Shown here in pieces: positions 33,683 to 42,830 of a DNA stretch of 64,000 bases. The stretch comes from Allobaileyella intestinalis (lineage in GTDB: Bacteria > Bacillota > Clostridia > Peptostreptococcales > Anaerovoracaceae): NCBI RefSeq assembly GCF_009695865.1, contig NZ_VUNB01000004.1, forward strand, positions 124,001 to 188,000, written 5' to 3'. The translations under genes were made by a program, and so were the position numbers. The notes under the pieces were generated by a model, which was given only the letters and a program-made list of their open reading frames with translations, was not told where the DNA came from and did not search any database. Numbering within the stretch: position 1 is the stretch's first letter; every line of letters starts with the position of its first letter.

Positions 33683-34618
33683 TTACAAGTAAATGACTGT
33701 AATAACTGCATATGCCACAAGGGCTATCACCATGAAAAGTGATAGAAACGCGGCCATAAAAGCCTCTTCTTCACTGTCTTTAATAAGAGGAGTGACCTGG
33801 AGAGGCACGGGAAACCCTGTAGGACAAAGGAAGTAGAAAATTACACCTATTCTGAATATGGTGTCAGCCATTAGCCCGGGAAACAAAAGGAAAAACAGGC
33901 ATATAATAGTGCCGCAGCAGATCAGCCTGGTTGCAGCCAGACGGATAAGGGGTTTCATGAATGAGCTTTGTATCTGCAGTTCATATCCCAGAGTGAACAG
34001 GATGATTCCCGTTATAGGCTTGATTGCCATTTCTGCGGTGGCTGTATAAACCGGCCCCCAGGATGTGTCCATCAATGAGCTGTGAAGTCCGGAGAGGTTT
34101 ACAAGAACTCCTGCAAGGACAGCAATTACGAAAGAACTGGTGAAAATGCTCTTTGTTACATCTTTCCAGTCTGTACGCCCTGATATCTGTTTTGCGATTA
34201 CTGCAGGGACGAAGCCGAAGTTAATCAGTATTCCGGCAACGTCAAAGGTCACGATGTTTACTGCATAGGCCGAACCAACCATGGTGATATAGAGAGGCAG
34301 AGCTACATTTCCTCCTTCACAGGTGAGAAGCAGAAAAGGTGAAATTCTGCTGAACTGGCTGCTGGTGAAAGATGCGGTTTTTTTCCCGATAAAGTAAATA
34401 ATTATCCAGGCTGCATCCAGAAACAGAATCTGGATCAGCAGGTGCTGGGAGAGTTGGGATGAAACAAGTACGTTATATACAAGAAAAGGAAACAGAATCT
34501 GGAAAACTATTTTCTTAGCTCCTTCATCCTGCTCCCTTGTGATCCAGTTTTTCTTCCTGGCCAAATAACCCAGGAACATCATGAAAAATACAGGAAATAG
34601 AGCCTCTAAGGCTTTCAT
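33683..34618 (-). CDS. AEC (auxin efflux carrier) family transporter
   Basis: The 311-residue membrane protein has about ten helices in two five-helix repeats, the layout of AEC transporters such as MleP and MdcF, which carry malate, malonate or similar acids. FFMMFLGYLARKKNWI at the start and the asparagine-rich centre EGGNVALPLYITMVG (the family GNxxLPL motif) support this. FLCPTGFPVPLQ matches the second repeat. It lies 17 bp after tlyA and 31 bp before the FMN alpha-hydroxy-acid oxidase, so it is probably its transport partner. The first ATG at 34618 follows GAGGAGG. Confidence 0.88.
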   Translation of the reverse strand: MKALEALFPVFFMMFLGYLARKKNWITREQDEGAKKIVFQILFPFLVYNVLVSSQLSQHLLIQILFLDAAWIIIYFIGKKTASFTSSQFSRISPFLLLTCEGGNVALPLYITMVGSAYAVNIVTFDVAGILINFGFVPAVIAKQISGRTDWKDVTKSIFTSSFVIAVLAGVLVNLSGLHSSLMDTSWGPVYTATAEMAIKPITGIILFTLGYELQIQSSFMKPLIRLAATRLICCGTIICLFFLLFPGLMADTIFRIGVIFYFLCPTGFPVPLQVTPLIKDSEEEAFMAAFLSLFMVIALVAYAVITVIYL

Positions 34619-34635
34619 GGTATAAACCCTCCTCG

Positions 34636-35445
34636 TCAGTCCAGTTTCCCGTGAGCTTCAAGAACTGCTCCGTTTATCATATCCTCATCTACTATCTTCT
34701 CTCCGGGGCTGAGTTCTCCTGCTTTAAGATATAAAAGGTATTCAATATTCCCCTTTGTGCCCTTTACAGGTGAGAAGGTAAGGCCTGCAGGTGTGAATCC
34801 GTTTTCATTACCATAGGAGATAACCGATCTGATGACCTGCTTGTGAACGTCCGGATCTCTTACAATGCCGTTCTTCCCCACCTGTTCTCTACCTGCCTCA
34901 AACTGTGGTTTTACAAGGCAGAGAACAGTGCCATCTCCGTCCAGAAGTTTTGCAGCAACTGGAAGCATGTGTTTTACAGAGATAAATGAAACATCTATGG
35001 AAATCAGACTGATGGGATCTGTTATCAGGCTGGTGTCCATGTACCGTATGTTTGTTTTTTCCATGCAGACCACCCGGGGATCCACGCGGAGACGGTAGTC
35101 CAGCTGACCGTAGCCTACGTCCACGGAATAGACTTTTACAGCGCCGTTCTGGAGCATGCAGTCGGTGAAACCTCCAGTTGAAGCTCCCATGTCAACGCAG
35201 GTACAACCTTCAGGATTGATTCCGAAGACTTCAATGGCCTTTTCCAGTTTCAGCCCGCCTCTGCTTACATATGGGCACAGCTTGCCTTTAACTTCTATTT
35301 CAGCATCTATGTCGAATTTCTGTCCGGCCTTGTCTTCTACACATCCATCTACAGTGACAAGACCGGCCATAATAGTTCTTTTTGCCTTGTCTCTCGATTC
35401 AGATAAACCTCTCTGAACAAGAATTACATCAAGCCTTTCTTTCAA
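34636..35445 (-). CDS. tlyA: TlyA family RNA methyltransferase (hemolysin A type)
   Basis: The 269-residue protein starts with an S4 RNA-binding domain (RLDVILVQRGLSESRDKAKR) and continues with an FtsJ/RrmJ-like methyltransferase: the SAM site is VDMGASTGGFTDCML (about 80-94), and KPQFEAGREQVGKNGIV lies in the C-terminal part. TlyA proteins 2'-O-methylate cytidines in 16S and 23S rRNA, which affects capreomycin sensitivity in mycobacteria. It starts within the last 17 bases of dxs, so translation is coupled. The order xseA-xseB-ispA-dxs-tlyA is a usual one in Bacillota. Confidence 0.93.
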   Translation of the reverse strand: MKERLDVILVQRGLSESRDKAKRTIMAGLVTVDGCVEDKAGQKFDIDAEIEVKGKLCPYVSRGGLKLEKAIEVFGINPEGCTCVDMGASTGGFTDCMLQNGAVKVYSVDVGYGQLDYRLRVDPRVVCMEKTNIRYMDTSLITDPISLISIDVSFISVKHMLPVAAKLLDGDGTVLCLVKPQFEAGREQVGKNGIVRDPDVHKQVIRSVISYGNENGFTPAGLTFSPVKGTKGNIEYLLYLKAGELSPGEKIVDEDMINGAVLEAHGKLD

Positions 35446-37291
35446 ATTTTTTCAGCACTCCTTCTGCTATTTGTTCACCAGTCATGCCGCACTGAGCTCT
35501 GAGCTGTGCAACAGTTCCCTGTTCTACAAACTCATCTGGAACTGAAACGCTCATGACTTCATAATCTGCATGCTGGTTTTCGGCGGCAAATCTTTCACCA
35601 AACCCGCCGTTATAAACATTATCTTCGGCAGTTACCACCAGCCTGGTGTCCAGGTCCTTCCATGTATTGACGAAAGGTTTCACCCTTCCCACGTTCCATA
35701 CACCTGTGTCCAGGCCATTTTCCCTTAGGATTTCCGCAGCCTTGAGACATGGATCCATCATGGCACCTACGGCAAGAAGTGTTACATCTTTTCCCTCAGT
35801 AAGCCTGATATTGTCTCCGGTGAAAGCTTTGATTCTCAGGTGTTCTGAAACAGAAGAACCTCTCGGATATCTTATTGCTACAGGACCTTTGCAGACATTA
35901 ACTGCATAATCCAGCATTTCTTCCAGCTGATTGCCGTCAGCTGGACAGAGAATTTCAATTCCCGGAACGGAGCTGAGATATGAAAGGTCGAAAACACCGT
36001 GATGGGTCTCTCCGTCAGCACCTACCAGGCCTGCCCTGTCAATGGCAAAAATAACGTGGAGATTCTGGAGACATACATCTTCCACAATCTGATCATATGC
36101 TCTCTGCAGAAAAGAAGAGTATATGGCACAGACAGGAACCATACCTGCTTTGGCCAGTCCCGCAGCAAAGACCACAGCCACCTGCTCTGCAATTCCCACG
36201 TCGAAAAATCGTTCCGGATGATCTTTATAAAAAGGTCCCAGTCCGGTGGCTGTCCCCATGGCTGCAGTAATGGCTACTATTTTGTCATTATTATCTGCCA
36301 GCTGGTTCAGCTTATGTCCGAATACCTTGGAATATGAAGGACCTTCAGATTTAGCTAATACTTCTCCTGTATCCTTGTCAAAGGGACCGATTCCGTGGAA
36401 TTTCCTTGGATATTTTTCGGAGTAAGGATATCCCTTCCCTTTTTTTGTGGTTACATGAACGATTACAGGGCCGTCAATGGCCTTTGCAGCTGTAAAGGCC
36501 TCATCCAGCATTTCCAGGTCGTATCCGCTAATAGGTCCGATGTATTTTATTCCCAGCTCCTCAAAGAAAACTGCCTGGTCGCTGAGAATGGAGAATTTGA
36601 TTCTTTCCTTTGTAGCGCTGATATTTCCGCTTATTCTGGAACCTACTACAGGAATAGTCTTCAATGTGGATTTCACAGAAGATTTAGCCTTCAGATAATT
36701 GTCTGAAGTCCTGAGCCTGGTAAGGTGGGAACTGAGGGCTCCCACGTTTTTTGCAATGGACATTTCGTTATCGTTCAAGACGATCTTAACATTGAGCTTT
36801 CTGCTTCCAATGTTATTCAATGCTTCATATGCCAGTCCTCCGGTCATGGCCCCGTCTCCTATGACTGCCACCACCTGATTGAATTCACCCTTCAGATCTC
36901 TGGCTGCAGCATATCCTGCGGCAGCTCCGATTGAAGTGGAGCTGTGGCCGGTGTCATAAGCATCGTGGGGGCTCTCGTAAGCCTTTGGAAATCCGCTAAG
37001 TCCTTTGTACTGTCTTAACGTGTCAAATTCAGACGCTCTGCCTGTCAGTATCTTGTGAACGTATGACTGGTGTCCTACATCGAATATTATCTTGTCTTCA
37101 GGGCTGTTGAAAACCCTGTGGAGCATGACTGTAAGCTCAACTGCTCCAAGATTTGAAGCCAGGTGGCCTCCTGTTTTTGATATCTTGTCAATAAGAAAAT
37201 CGCGGATCTGCTGACAAAGGTCTTCCAAATCAGCGTAGTTATCTTCTTTAACTGCTTGAAGCAGATCATCGTGTTCCAGGTCGTATATCAT
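35429..37291 (-). CDS. dxs: 1-deoxy-D-xylulose-5-phosphate synthase
   Basis: The 620-residue protein is a full-length DXS, which joins pyruvate and glyceraldehyde 3-phosphate to start the MEP isoprenoid pathway. Visible motifs are GHLASNLGAVELT with the proton-transfer HQ later (FDVGHQSYVHKIL), the thiamine-diphosphate site GDGAMTGGLAYEALNN, the DRAGLVGADGETHHG pyrimidine-domain segment and the C-terminal transketolase domain. It lies 21 bp after ispA and overlaps tlyA by 17 bp, giving a small isoprenoid unit with ispA. Products support quinone-independent needs such as undecaprenyl phosphate and the MiaA substrate. Confidence 0.96.
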   Translation of the reverse strand: MIYDLEHDDLLQAVKEDNYADLEDLCQQIRDFLIDKISKTGGHLASNLGAVELTVMLHRVFNSPEDKIIFDVGHQSYVHKILTGRASEFDTLRQYKGLSGFPKAYESPHDAYDTGHSSTSIGAAAGYAAARDLKGEFNQVVAVIGDGAMTGGLAYEALNNIGSRKLNVKIVLNDNEMSIAKNVGALSSHLTRLRTSDNYLKAKSSVKSTLKTIPVVGSRISGNISATKERIKFSILSDQAVFFEELGIKYIGPISGYDLEMLDEAFTAAKAIDGPVIVHVTTKKGKGYPYSEKYPRKFHGIGPFDKDTGEVLAKSEGPSYSKVFGHKLNQLADNNDKIVAITAAMGTATGLGPFYKDHPERFFDVGIAEQVAVVFAAGLAKAGMVPVCAIYSSFLQRAYDQIVEDVCLQNLHVIFAIDRAGLVGADGETHHGVFDLSYLSSVPGIEILCPADGNQLEEMLDYAVNVCKGPVAIRYPRGSSVSEHLRIKAFTGDNIRLTEGKDVTLLAVGAMMDPCLKAAEILRENGLDTGVWNVGRVKPFVNTWKDLDTRLVVTAEDNVYNGGFGERFAAENQHADYEVMSVSVPDEFVEQGTVAQLRAQCGMTGEQIAEGVLKKFERKA

Positions 37292-37311
37292 CTGAACACC
37301 TCCGTTCTAAG

Positions 37312-38205
37312 CTAATGATCTCTTTCTTTGAGTTTTTCGGCCAGGTCAGTGAAAAATTCTGCCTTTTCTCCGTATTTTTCAAGAGCAGCAATAGCGTTTT
37401 CCGTAAGAATATTTAGCTCTTTCTTAGCGGCATCCATGCCGTTTACTGCGGCATAGTTGCACTTTCCTTCTTCTTGATCTTTTCCAATGGATTTTCCAAG
37501 GGTTTCAGGATTGCTGGTAATGTCAAGGATATCGTCTGATATCTGGAAAGCTTTTCCTATGTTTTCTGCATAGATGTCAAAGTCCAGAATCATTTCTTTC
37601 TTGACCCCTGCAATTCTCAGGCCTGCAATTACAGGTGCCTTAATGAGAGCTCCTGTTTTGTTGCTGTCAATGAAATCTACGATATCGGAGTCTACATTAT
37701 CTGAAATGTTCTTTACGTCGGCTACCTGCCCAGCAATCATTCCTGTTACTCCGGCAGCCTTTGCTATGGTAAGAGCTGCTCTCACGCAGTTCATCAGCTT
37801 TTCGTGATTGTCAAAGTGGAGGGTTAGATTCCTCATCATGACTTCCATGGCTGTGTTCAGCAGTGCATCTCCTGCAAGTATTGCCATGTCTTCACCGAAA
37901 ACAATATGATTCGTAGGTATGCCCCGGCGGAGATTGTCGTTGTCCATGGCAGGAAGGTCGTCGTGTATAAGAGAATAAGTGTGTACATATTCAATGGCTG
38001 CAGCGTATGGGAGAGCTTCCCTGTAATCACAGCCGCCAAATTCACAAGCGGCCAGAAGAAGAACAGGGCGAAGCCTTTTTCCACCAGCCTCCAGGCTGTA
38101 TGCCATAGCCTTCCTGAGAATATCTACTCTTGAATCCATGGTGGGGAAATAGTCAAGAAGATGCTCTTCGATTATTCCCTTATATTCATCATAAGTTCTG
38201 GTCAT
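37312..38205 (-). CDS. ispA: Polyprenyl synthetase (farnesyl diphosphate synthase type)
   Basis: With the ATG at 38205 (site AGGAAGGGGGAAG) the protein has 297 residues; the frame can be read back to a TTG at 38232 inside xseB, which I reject. The first aspartate motif is DDLPAMDND and the second is DDILD, both needed to bind magnesium and the diphosphates. GKRLRPVLLLAA and the aromatic HTYSLIHDD before the first motif fit a C15 (farnesyl) product length, though short-chain synthases are hard to tell apart. It overlaps the end of xseB by 17 bp and is followed by dxs. Confidence 0.92.
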   Translation of the reverse strand: MTRTYDEYKGIIEEHLLDYFPTMDSRVDILRKAMAYSLEAGGKRLRPVLLLAACEFGGCDYREALPYAAAIEYVHTYSLIHDDLPAMDNDNLRRGIPTNHIVFGEDMAILAGDALLNTAMEVMMRNLTLHFDNHEKLMNCVRAALTIAKAAGVTGMIAGQVADVKNISDNVDSDIVDFIDSNKTGALIKAPVIAGLRIAGVKKEMILDFDIYAENIGKAFQISDDILDITSNPETLGKSIGKDQEEGKCNYAAVNGMDAAKKELNILTENAIAALEKYGEKAEFFTDLAEKLKERDH

Positions 38206-38407
38206 CTTCTTCCCCCTTCCTGTATATTTCAATCTTCTGTTCAGCCTTGTCCAGAATTTCTCTGCAGTATTCAGCGTCTTTCATTCCTGAATTGTAGAGT
38301 TCCATTGCTTCTTCAAGGGAGACAGAAGGTCTTCCTATCTGATCTGCAGCTTTTCTCAGGCTCTCAAGGGCACTGGTAAATGTTCTGCTGCCGTTTTCAT
38401 TCTCCAT
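38189..38407 (-). CDS. xseB: Exodeoxyribonuclease VII small subunit
   Basis: The 72-residue protein fits XseB in length and pattern: an N-terminal helix FTSALESLRKAADQI, then VSLEEAMELYNSGMKDAEYC, which is the family signature, and a helical, charged end. XseB binds in several copies to the long helical part of XseA to form exonuclease VII, which degrades single-stranded DNA. The ATG at 38407 has GAGGGG upstream; an earlier TTG at 38413 is less likely. It lies 30 bp after xseA and overlaps ispA. Confidence 0.9.
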   Translation of the reverse strand: MENENGSRTFTSALESLRKAADQIGRPSVSLEEAMELYNSGMKDAEYCREILDKAEQKIEIYRKGEEDDQNL

Positions 38408-38437
38408 GGTCAATTCCCCTCTTGTAACTTTATATTG

Positions 38438-39589
38438 TTATATTGTTTGTTTTGTTTCCTTCGTGCTCAGCACCGTCACTTCTGCTGATCCGCCATTCAT
38501 TATTATCTCATATTGTTCTCCCTTTGACATAGCTGAAACATGGGAAATTATTTTTCCGTCAGAATCAGTAACTGCGGCATAGCCTTTACTGAATATCTTC
38601 TGAGGGTTGTTTTCTCTCAGGACAAGAACTGATTTGTCCACTTCCATTTTCAGCTGCCGTATTTTGCCTCTGATTTCAGAGCTGAGAAGCCTCATGCTGT
38701 CTTCTACTGCCCTCCTTTCAGATATTACACGGCCTTCAATGCTGTCATCCAGCATGCGGATTCTGTCCAGGATTTCCTCTTTAAGCTGGAAGGTGTCTGT
38801 AATAAGCTTTCCAGCCTCTGTTGGAGTCTTTGCGCAGACATCTGCAGTAAAATCGCAGATGGAAACATCCTCCGTGTGTCCCACAGCTGAAATAACTGGT
38901 ATCTCAGAGTTAAACACCGCCCGGGCCACCTGTTCATCGCTGAAGGCAGCAAGGTCCTCAGGGGATCCTCCTCCCCTTCCTACAATGAGGATGTCAATTC
39001 TTTTTCCCTCCTTGTTCAGCCTGTTTGCTTCCCGTATGTTTTCAATAATGGATTGGGGAGCAGCAGGACCCTGGACGATAGTAGGGAAAACAATTAAATC
39101 TACGTAGTCGTTTCTCTGCAAAATAGTCTTCCGTATATCGTCAATGGCCATTCCTGTGCTGGAGGTAATAATTCCCACTCTTTCAGGAAAGAAAGGCAAA
39201 GGCCTTTTGTGGCTTTCGTCGAAAAGCCCTTCGGAAGCAAGAAGCTTTTTCACCCTGTTGAATTCTGCCATAAGGGCACCTTCACCCCTGGCCATTACAC
39301 CTCTTACGCTTAAGGAATAAGAGCCGCCCTTTGCGTATGGGCTGATGTCAGCAATCACAACTACCTGGCGGCCGTTTTCCAGAAGACTTTCATCTATGTT
39401 TTTACGGATGCTCTTCCAGATTGCGCACCGGATCATGCTGTCTTTGTCTTTAAGGGTGAAATAAATATGCCCTGCCCCCTGACTCAGGCCGGATATTTCC
39501 CCTTCTACAGCCATGTCTTTCAGGTTGAAATCTGAGCGCAGCTTGTTCGATATGTAATTGTTTACTTGAGAAACGGTTATGGGATTCAT
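38438..39589 (-). CDS. xseA: Exodeoxyribonuclease VII large subunit
   Basis: The 383-residue protein begins with an OB-fold (VSQVNNYISNKLRSDF, then EGEISG and GHIYFTLKDKDS) and continues with the nuclease domain, where VGIITSSTGMAIDDI and the RGGGSPEDLAAFSDE motif are visible, then a long coiled helix (about 265-335) that holds XseB copies. It is shorter than the E. coli subunit (456) but normal for Bacillota-like short forms, with the C-terminal repeat region reduced. Its start is only 5 bp after the stop of the M22 gene, with no strong site, so translational coupling is likely. Confidence 0.94.
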   Translation of the reverse strand: MNPITVSQVNNYISNKLRSDFNLKDMAVEGEISGLSQGAGHIYFTLKDKDSMIRCAIWKSIRKNIDESLLENGRQVVVIADISPYAKGGSYSLSVRGVMARGEGALMAEFNRVKKLLASEGLFDESHKRPLPFFPERVGIITSSTGMAIDDIRKTILQRNDYVDLIVFPTIVQGPAAPQSIIENIREANRLNKEGKRIDILIVGRGGGSPEDLAAFSDEQVARAVFNSEIPVISAVGHTEDVSICDFTADVCAKTPTEAGKLITDTFQLKEEILDRIRMLDDSIEGRVISERRAVEDSMRLLSSEIRGKIRQLKMEVDKSVLVLRENNPQKIFSKGYAAVTDSDGKIISHVSAMSKGEQYEIIMNGGSAEVTVLSTKETKQTI

Positions 39590-39594
39590 TTTGT

Positions 39595-40680
39595 TTACCT
39601 GTTTAGAAAATCAAGAAGCATGTTTGCGTGAGACGGCTCTCCGGAGATCCAGGCGTTGTATCCAAGTCCGGCTATGCCAGATCCATTATCTCCAGAGAGT
39701 TCAGGGGATCCCCAGTGTATCCTGGGGCCAATTGTTTCCGTTGTGGCTTTTCTCATACCTGTAAGCCCTTCAAGTTCTTTTGGCACATTGGTCCGCAGAT
39801 ATTTGCTGGCGCCGACTCCCCCGGCTATTACCAGGTCTGTAATACCGTACTTATTGCACAGAAAGAAAGCTTCTTCAGCCAGCAGTTCAGATATCATATG
39901 GAAAATTCCCGGAACGCAGCTGCAATCATCTGGGGTGATCATTTTTCTCACCTGAGTTTCCTGGCCGGAGAGGTTGAACCATCCGTCCCTGATCCTGACC
40001 TTAGAAGGCTTGACTGTAACTGGAGCTGCAAGAGCCAGCTGATCCAGGTATTTTCCGGCAGGAAAAGGAAAACCGGCTTGAACACCGGCTCTGTCCAGCA
40101 GCTGACCCAGGCTTATGTCCTTCGTTCCTCCTGCAATCTCAGCAGAATAATGTATTCCATCAAGAGAACACAAGAGTGCTTCTGTAGTGCCACCTGAGAT
40201 ATGGAAAAAAATAAACGGCTTTTCCGGTTCTTCTACGGCAGGGTGTTCGTTTAAAGTCCCGCTGATAACGGAATGGATGTGACCTTCCTGGTGTGAAAAT
40301 CCATAGACCGGAATGTTCAGTGCATTTCCAATGTTAACGCCGGCCTCCAGACCTGCCAGAAAAACCGGCATATAGCTTTTTTCAACATTTCTAGGCCTGA
40401 ATGAAAGGGCAACCGCCCTGATTTTCCCCTCAGGACACTTCTCCCTCATACAGTCCAGCCCTTCTTTTAAAAATGAGGGCAGCCTCCTGCCATGATTGAA
40501 GTAAGCCGTAGACTGGCGCAGACCGCACTCCCCTTTTTTCACTTCAAGAAGCTCAGACTTCTGGAAGAACAAAGCTCCCTGGTGATCCAGAAGAGATACA
40601 GATGTTTTGTAGTTGGATGTGTCGATTCCCAGGAAAAAACTGTTTTCATCCGGCCTTATTTTGCGGTCATCAGTTTTCAT
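39595..40680 (-). CDS. Kae1/TsaD-like M22 family protein (paralogue)
   Basis: The 361-residue protein has the ASKHA fold of TsaD: FFLGIDTSNYKTSVSL at the start, the metal-type H130-x-x-x-H134 in GFSHQEGHIHS, HISGGTTEALL and a C-terminal SGDNGSGIAGLG that would supply the third ligand. It differs from true TsaD, which has the sequence HHMEGH, and clostridial genomes usually carry a separate TsaD. It is therefore best called a TsaD-like paralogue of unknown role. The start at the ATG at 40680 overlaps the last 11 bp of nusB; the frame can be read back to 40731 inside nusB. The xseA gene follows after 5 bp. Confidence 0.8.
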   Translation of the reverse strand: MKTDDRKIRPDENSFFLGIDTSNYKTSVSLLDHQGALFFQKSELLEVKKGECGLRQSTAYFNHGRRLPSFLKEGLDCMREKCPEGKIRAVALSFRPRNVEKSYMPVFLAGLEAGVNIGNALNIPVYGFSHQEGHIHSVISGTLNEHPAVEEPEKPFIFFHISGGTTEALLCSLDGIHYSAEIAGGTKDISLGQLLDRAGVQAGFPFPAGKYLDQLALAAPVTVKPSKVRIRDGWFNLSGQETQVRKMITPDDCSCVPGIFHMISELLAEEAFFLCNKYGITDLVIAGGVGASKYLRTNVPKELEGLTGMRKATTETIGPRIHWGSPELSGDNGSGIAGLGYNAWISGEPSHANMLLDFLNR

Positions 40681-41062
40681 TACAGATTTTGCCCAGTACT
40701 GCATTAACGAAGGATGAAGACTTCGCATCACCGTATTTTTTGGAAAGTTCTACCGCCTCATTAATTGAAACAGCCTGAGGAACTTCCTCAACATAGAGGA
40801 TTTCTGCAACGGCCACCCGGAGAATTGCCAGGTCGGCCTTTCCAATACGGTCAATTTTCCACTTATCCATGTGGCTGCTTATTGTTTCGTCTATGTCGGA
40901 AATGTGTTCCTTTATGGCTTTAAGGACTCTGAGGGCCTGCCCGGACTTAAGGACATTTCTGTCTTCACTTATAATTGAGAGATTCTCATAATTGAAATCA
41001 TTGTTGGCATCCATCTGGAAAACCAGCTGCATGGTTTTTTCTCTAGCTTCTTCGATTTTCAT
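40670..41062 (-). CDS. nusB: Transcription antitermination factor NusB
   Basis: The 130-residue all-helical protein fits NusB in length and pattern, with ARVKTMQLVFQMD-like REKTMQLVFQMDAN at the start and the conserved C-terminal block VPQAVSINEAVELSKKYG followed by FVNAVLGKI. NusB joins NusE (S10) on boxA of rRNA transcripts to prevent early termination. It lies 23 bp after the Asp23 gene and its end overlaps the start of the TsaD-like gene. The order Asp23-nusB-xseA is a usual one in Bacillota. Confidence 0.93.
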   Translation of the reverse strand: MKIEEAREKTMQLVFQMDANNDFNYENLSIISEDRNVLKSGQALRVLKAIKEHISDIDETISSHMDKWKIDRIGKADLAILRVAVAEILYVEEVPQAVSINEAVELSKKYGDAKSSSFVNAVLGKICNEN

Positions 41063-41085
41063 AATTCTCTCTTTCTGTCTGTCGA

Positions 41086-41445
41086 TTACTTTCTCTTGTC
41101 AATACCTTCAATTCCAACGTTAATAGCTTCAACGGAAAGGCCGGTGTATGACTCAACTACTTCCTTCACGCTGTTCTGAATATCGAATGCCATCTGAGGA
41201 ATGTTTACACCGTAGTAAGCAATAAGATGGATGTCGATGGTAATGTTGTTTCCGTCTCTGCTGACTTTTATGCCCTGAACGTCTGTATCTCTTCCGAAAA
41301 TGTTTTTAGCAAAGCTTTCGGTTATTCCGCCAACCAGCCTGCTGACACCTTCGTATTTCAGAACCTCTTCTGAAACGTACTGAAAAATCACCTGGTCTTC
41401 AACGTTTATCTGGCCGTTTTCCGTAATGATGCTTTCTTCGCTCAT
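41086..41445 (-). CDS. Asp23/Gls24 family envelope stress protein
   Basis: The 119-residue protein is of the Asp23/Gls24 (YloU/YqhY) type: INVEDQVIFQYVSEEVLKYEGV, then the glycine-rich GGITESFAKNIFG, VSRDGNNITIDIHLIAYYGVNIP and a C-terminal VNVGIEGI-like VEAINVGIEGID. Such proteins are cytoplasmic, sometimes bound to the membrane by a partner, and are linked to cell-envelope stress and to fatty-acid supply (YqhY). The place next to nusB matches YqhY of Bacillus, which is the closest role I can suggest. It is 2 bp after the CNNM gene stop. Confidence 0.9.
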   Translation of the reverse strand: MSEESIITENGQINVEDQVIFQYVSEEVLKYEGVSRLVGGITESFAKNIFGRDTDVQGIKVSRDGNNITIDIHLIAYYGVNIPQMAFDIQNSVKEVVESYTGLSVEAINVGIEGIDKRK

Positions 41446-41447
41446 TT

Positions 41448-42770
41448 CTATTTCTCCTTTCGTTCCTGATTGTCAGAAGGCTCTTCCTTGTCGATTGTAA
41501 TCCTCAGGCTGTCTATTCGTCTGTCTCTGACTTTGAGAATTTCAAAAAGGTAATTTTGATATCTGATTTCAGGATAGGTCTTGTTCTCTCTAGGGATTTC
41601 TCCCATGAGTTCGATAATAAAACCTCCTATGGTCTCATTATTCTCTGACTCCAGCTGGATTCCTGTTTCTTCGTCCAGGTCGTCTAGATAAACATCTCCG
41701 TCCACGATGAAAGTATTATCATCTACCTTGGTGATTATCCTTTCCTCCTGGTCAAATTCATCATCAATGTCTCCCACAATCTGCTCGATAATGTCCTCTA
41801 CAGATACGATCCCGCTGAAACCGCCATATTCGTCGATGAGCACTGCAATGTGCTGCTTGGTTCTCTGAAGTTCAACGAAAAGTGAATCTATGTTCTTGGT
41901 TTCCGGAACCAGATAAGGTTCTCTCATAATCTGACGGATGTCTACATTGTCAAATCCTTCCAGACCTCCTTTGAGCAGGTAATCTTTTATGTGGAGGATT
42001 CCCACAATATTGTCAGCATCATTGTCACAGATGGGAATCCGGGAATATCTGAGTTCCATCAGCTGGTCAAAATATTCATCCTTGTCATCCTGGAGGTCGA
42101 TCATGAACACATCAGTACGAGGTGTCATGATTTCGTAGGCAAGAAGGTCATCAAACTGAAAAATGCTGTCAATCATCTTCCGGCCTTCTTCTTTGATCTC
42201 TCCTGTTTCCTGGCCTTTATCAAGCATGGACATAATCCGTGCTTCCGAGAAATACGCATCATCTACATCTGTGTCTTTTCTGAGCAGTATGAGAACAAAG
42301 TTGGCAATGGCCACAGTTATTTTTACCAGAGGAAGAGTAATAAAATACAGGAACCTCTGGTAAGTCACCAGGCTGATAGCGTAATCTTCTGCATTCTGAA
42401 CGGCCAGTTTCTTCGGCAGCAAGTCGGAAAGAGCAAGATATACTATGAAAAATACTGCTTCAAAAATGAGTCTGTGCCACCAGATATCTGTCTTTGCAAA
42501 TATGTAGATGCTGAACATCACCATGCTGCAAAGCAGGCACAGACTGTTGATCATAGTGTCTGCATAATGGTAGCCAGATGGTTTGTCCAGGAAGTTCAAT
42601 ATTCTCGTCAGTCTCTTGTTGTCACAGTCCTCTTCAAGACTTTCTTTGATTGCATTACGGTCCAGATGGTCAAGGCTTCTTCTGGCTGCAACAGCAAAGC
42701 CGTTTACGATTGCCATTATTATTATGGCAGCTGCTAAGATAAATAAGGGGAAAGACCCGTCAGACGACAT
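41448..42770 (-). CDS. CNNM/CorB-type hemolysin-family transporter
   Basis: The 440-residue protein has an N-terminal DUF21 membrane domain with about four helices (FILAAAIIIMAIVNGFAV first), a pair of CBS domains (about 205-320, with ILHIKDYLLKGG and IDEYGGFSGIVSVEDIIEQI) and a CorC_HlyC domain at the C-terminus. Proteins of this build move or sense magnesium across the membrane and were once called hemolysins. The acidic loop before the CBS pair is typical. It lies 60 bp after the U32 peptidase gene and two bases before the Asp23 gene, in the same direction. Confidence 0.9.
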   Translation of the reverse strand: MSSDGSFPLFILAAAIIIMAIVNGFAVAARRSLDHLDRNAIKESLEEDCDNKRLTRILNFLDKPSGYHYADTMINSLCLLCSMVMFSIYIFAKTDIWWHRLIFEAVFFIVYLALSDLLPKKLAVQNAEDYAISLVTYQRFLYFITLPLVKITVAIANFVLILLRKDTDVDDAYFSEARIMSMLDKGQETGEIKEEGRKMIDSIFQFDDLLAYEIMTPRTDVFMIDLQDDKDEYFDQLMELRYSRIPICDNDADNIVGILHIKDYLLKGGLEGFDNVDIRQIMREPYLVPETKNIDSLFVELQRTKQHIAVLIDEYGGFSGIVSVEDIIEQIVGDIDDEFDQEERIITKVDDNTFIVDGDVYLDDLDEETGIQLESENNETIGGFIIELMGEIPRENKTYPEIRYQNYLFEILKVRDRRIDSLRITIDKEEPSDNQERKEK

Positions 42771-42830
42771 AAATTACAATTCCTTTCTGAATTAATCATA
42801 TTAAAATTACCAAAAACAAGTGATTACAGG

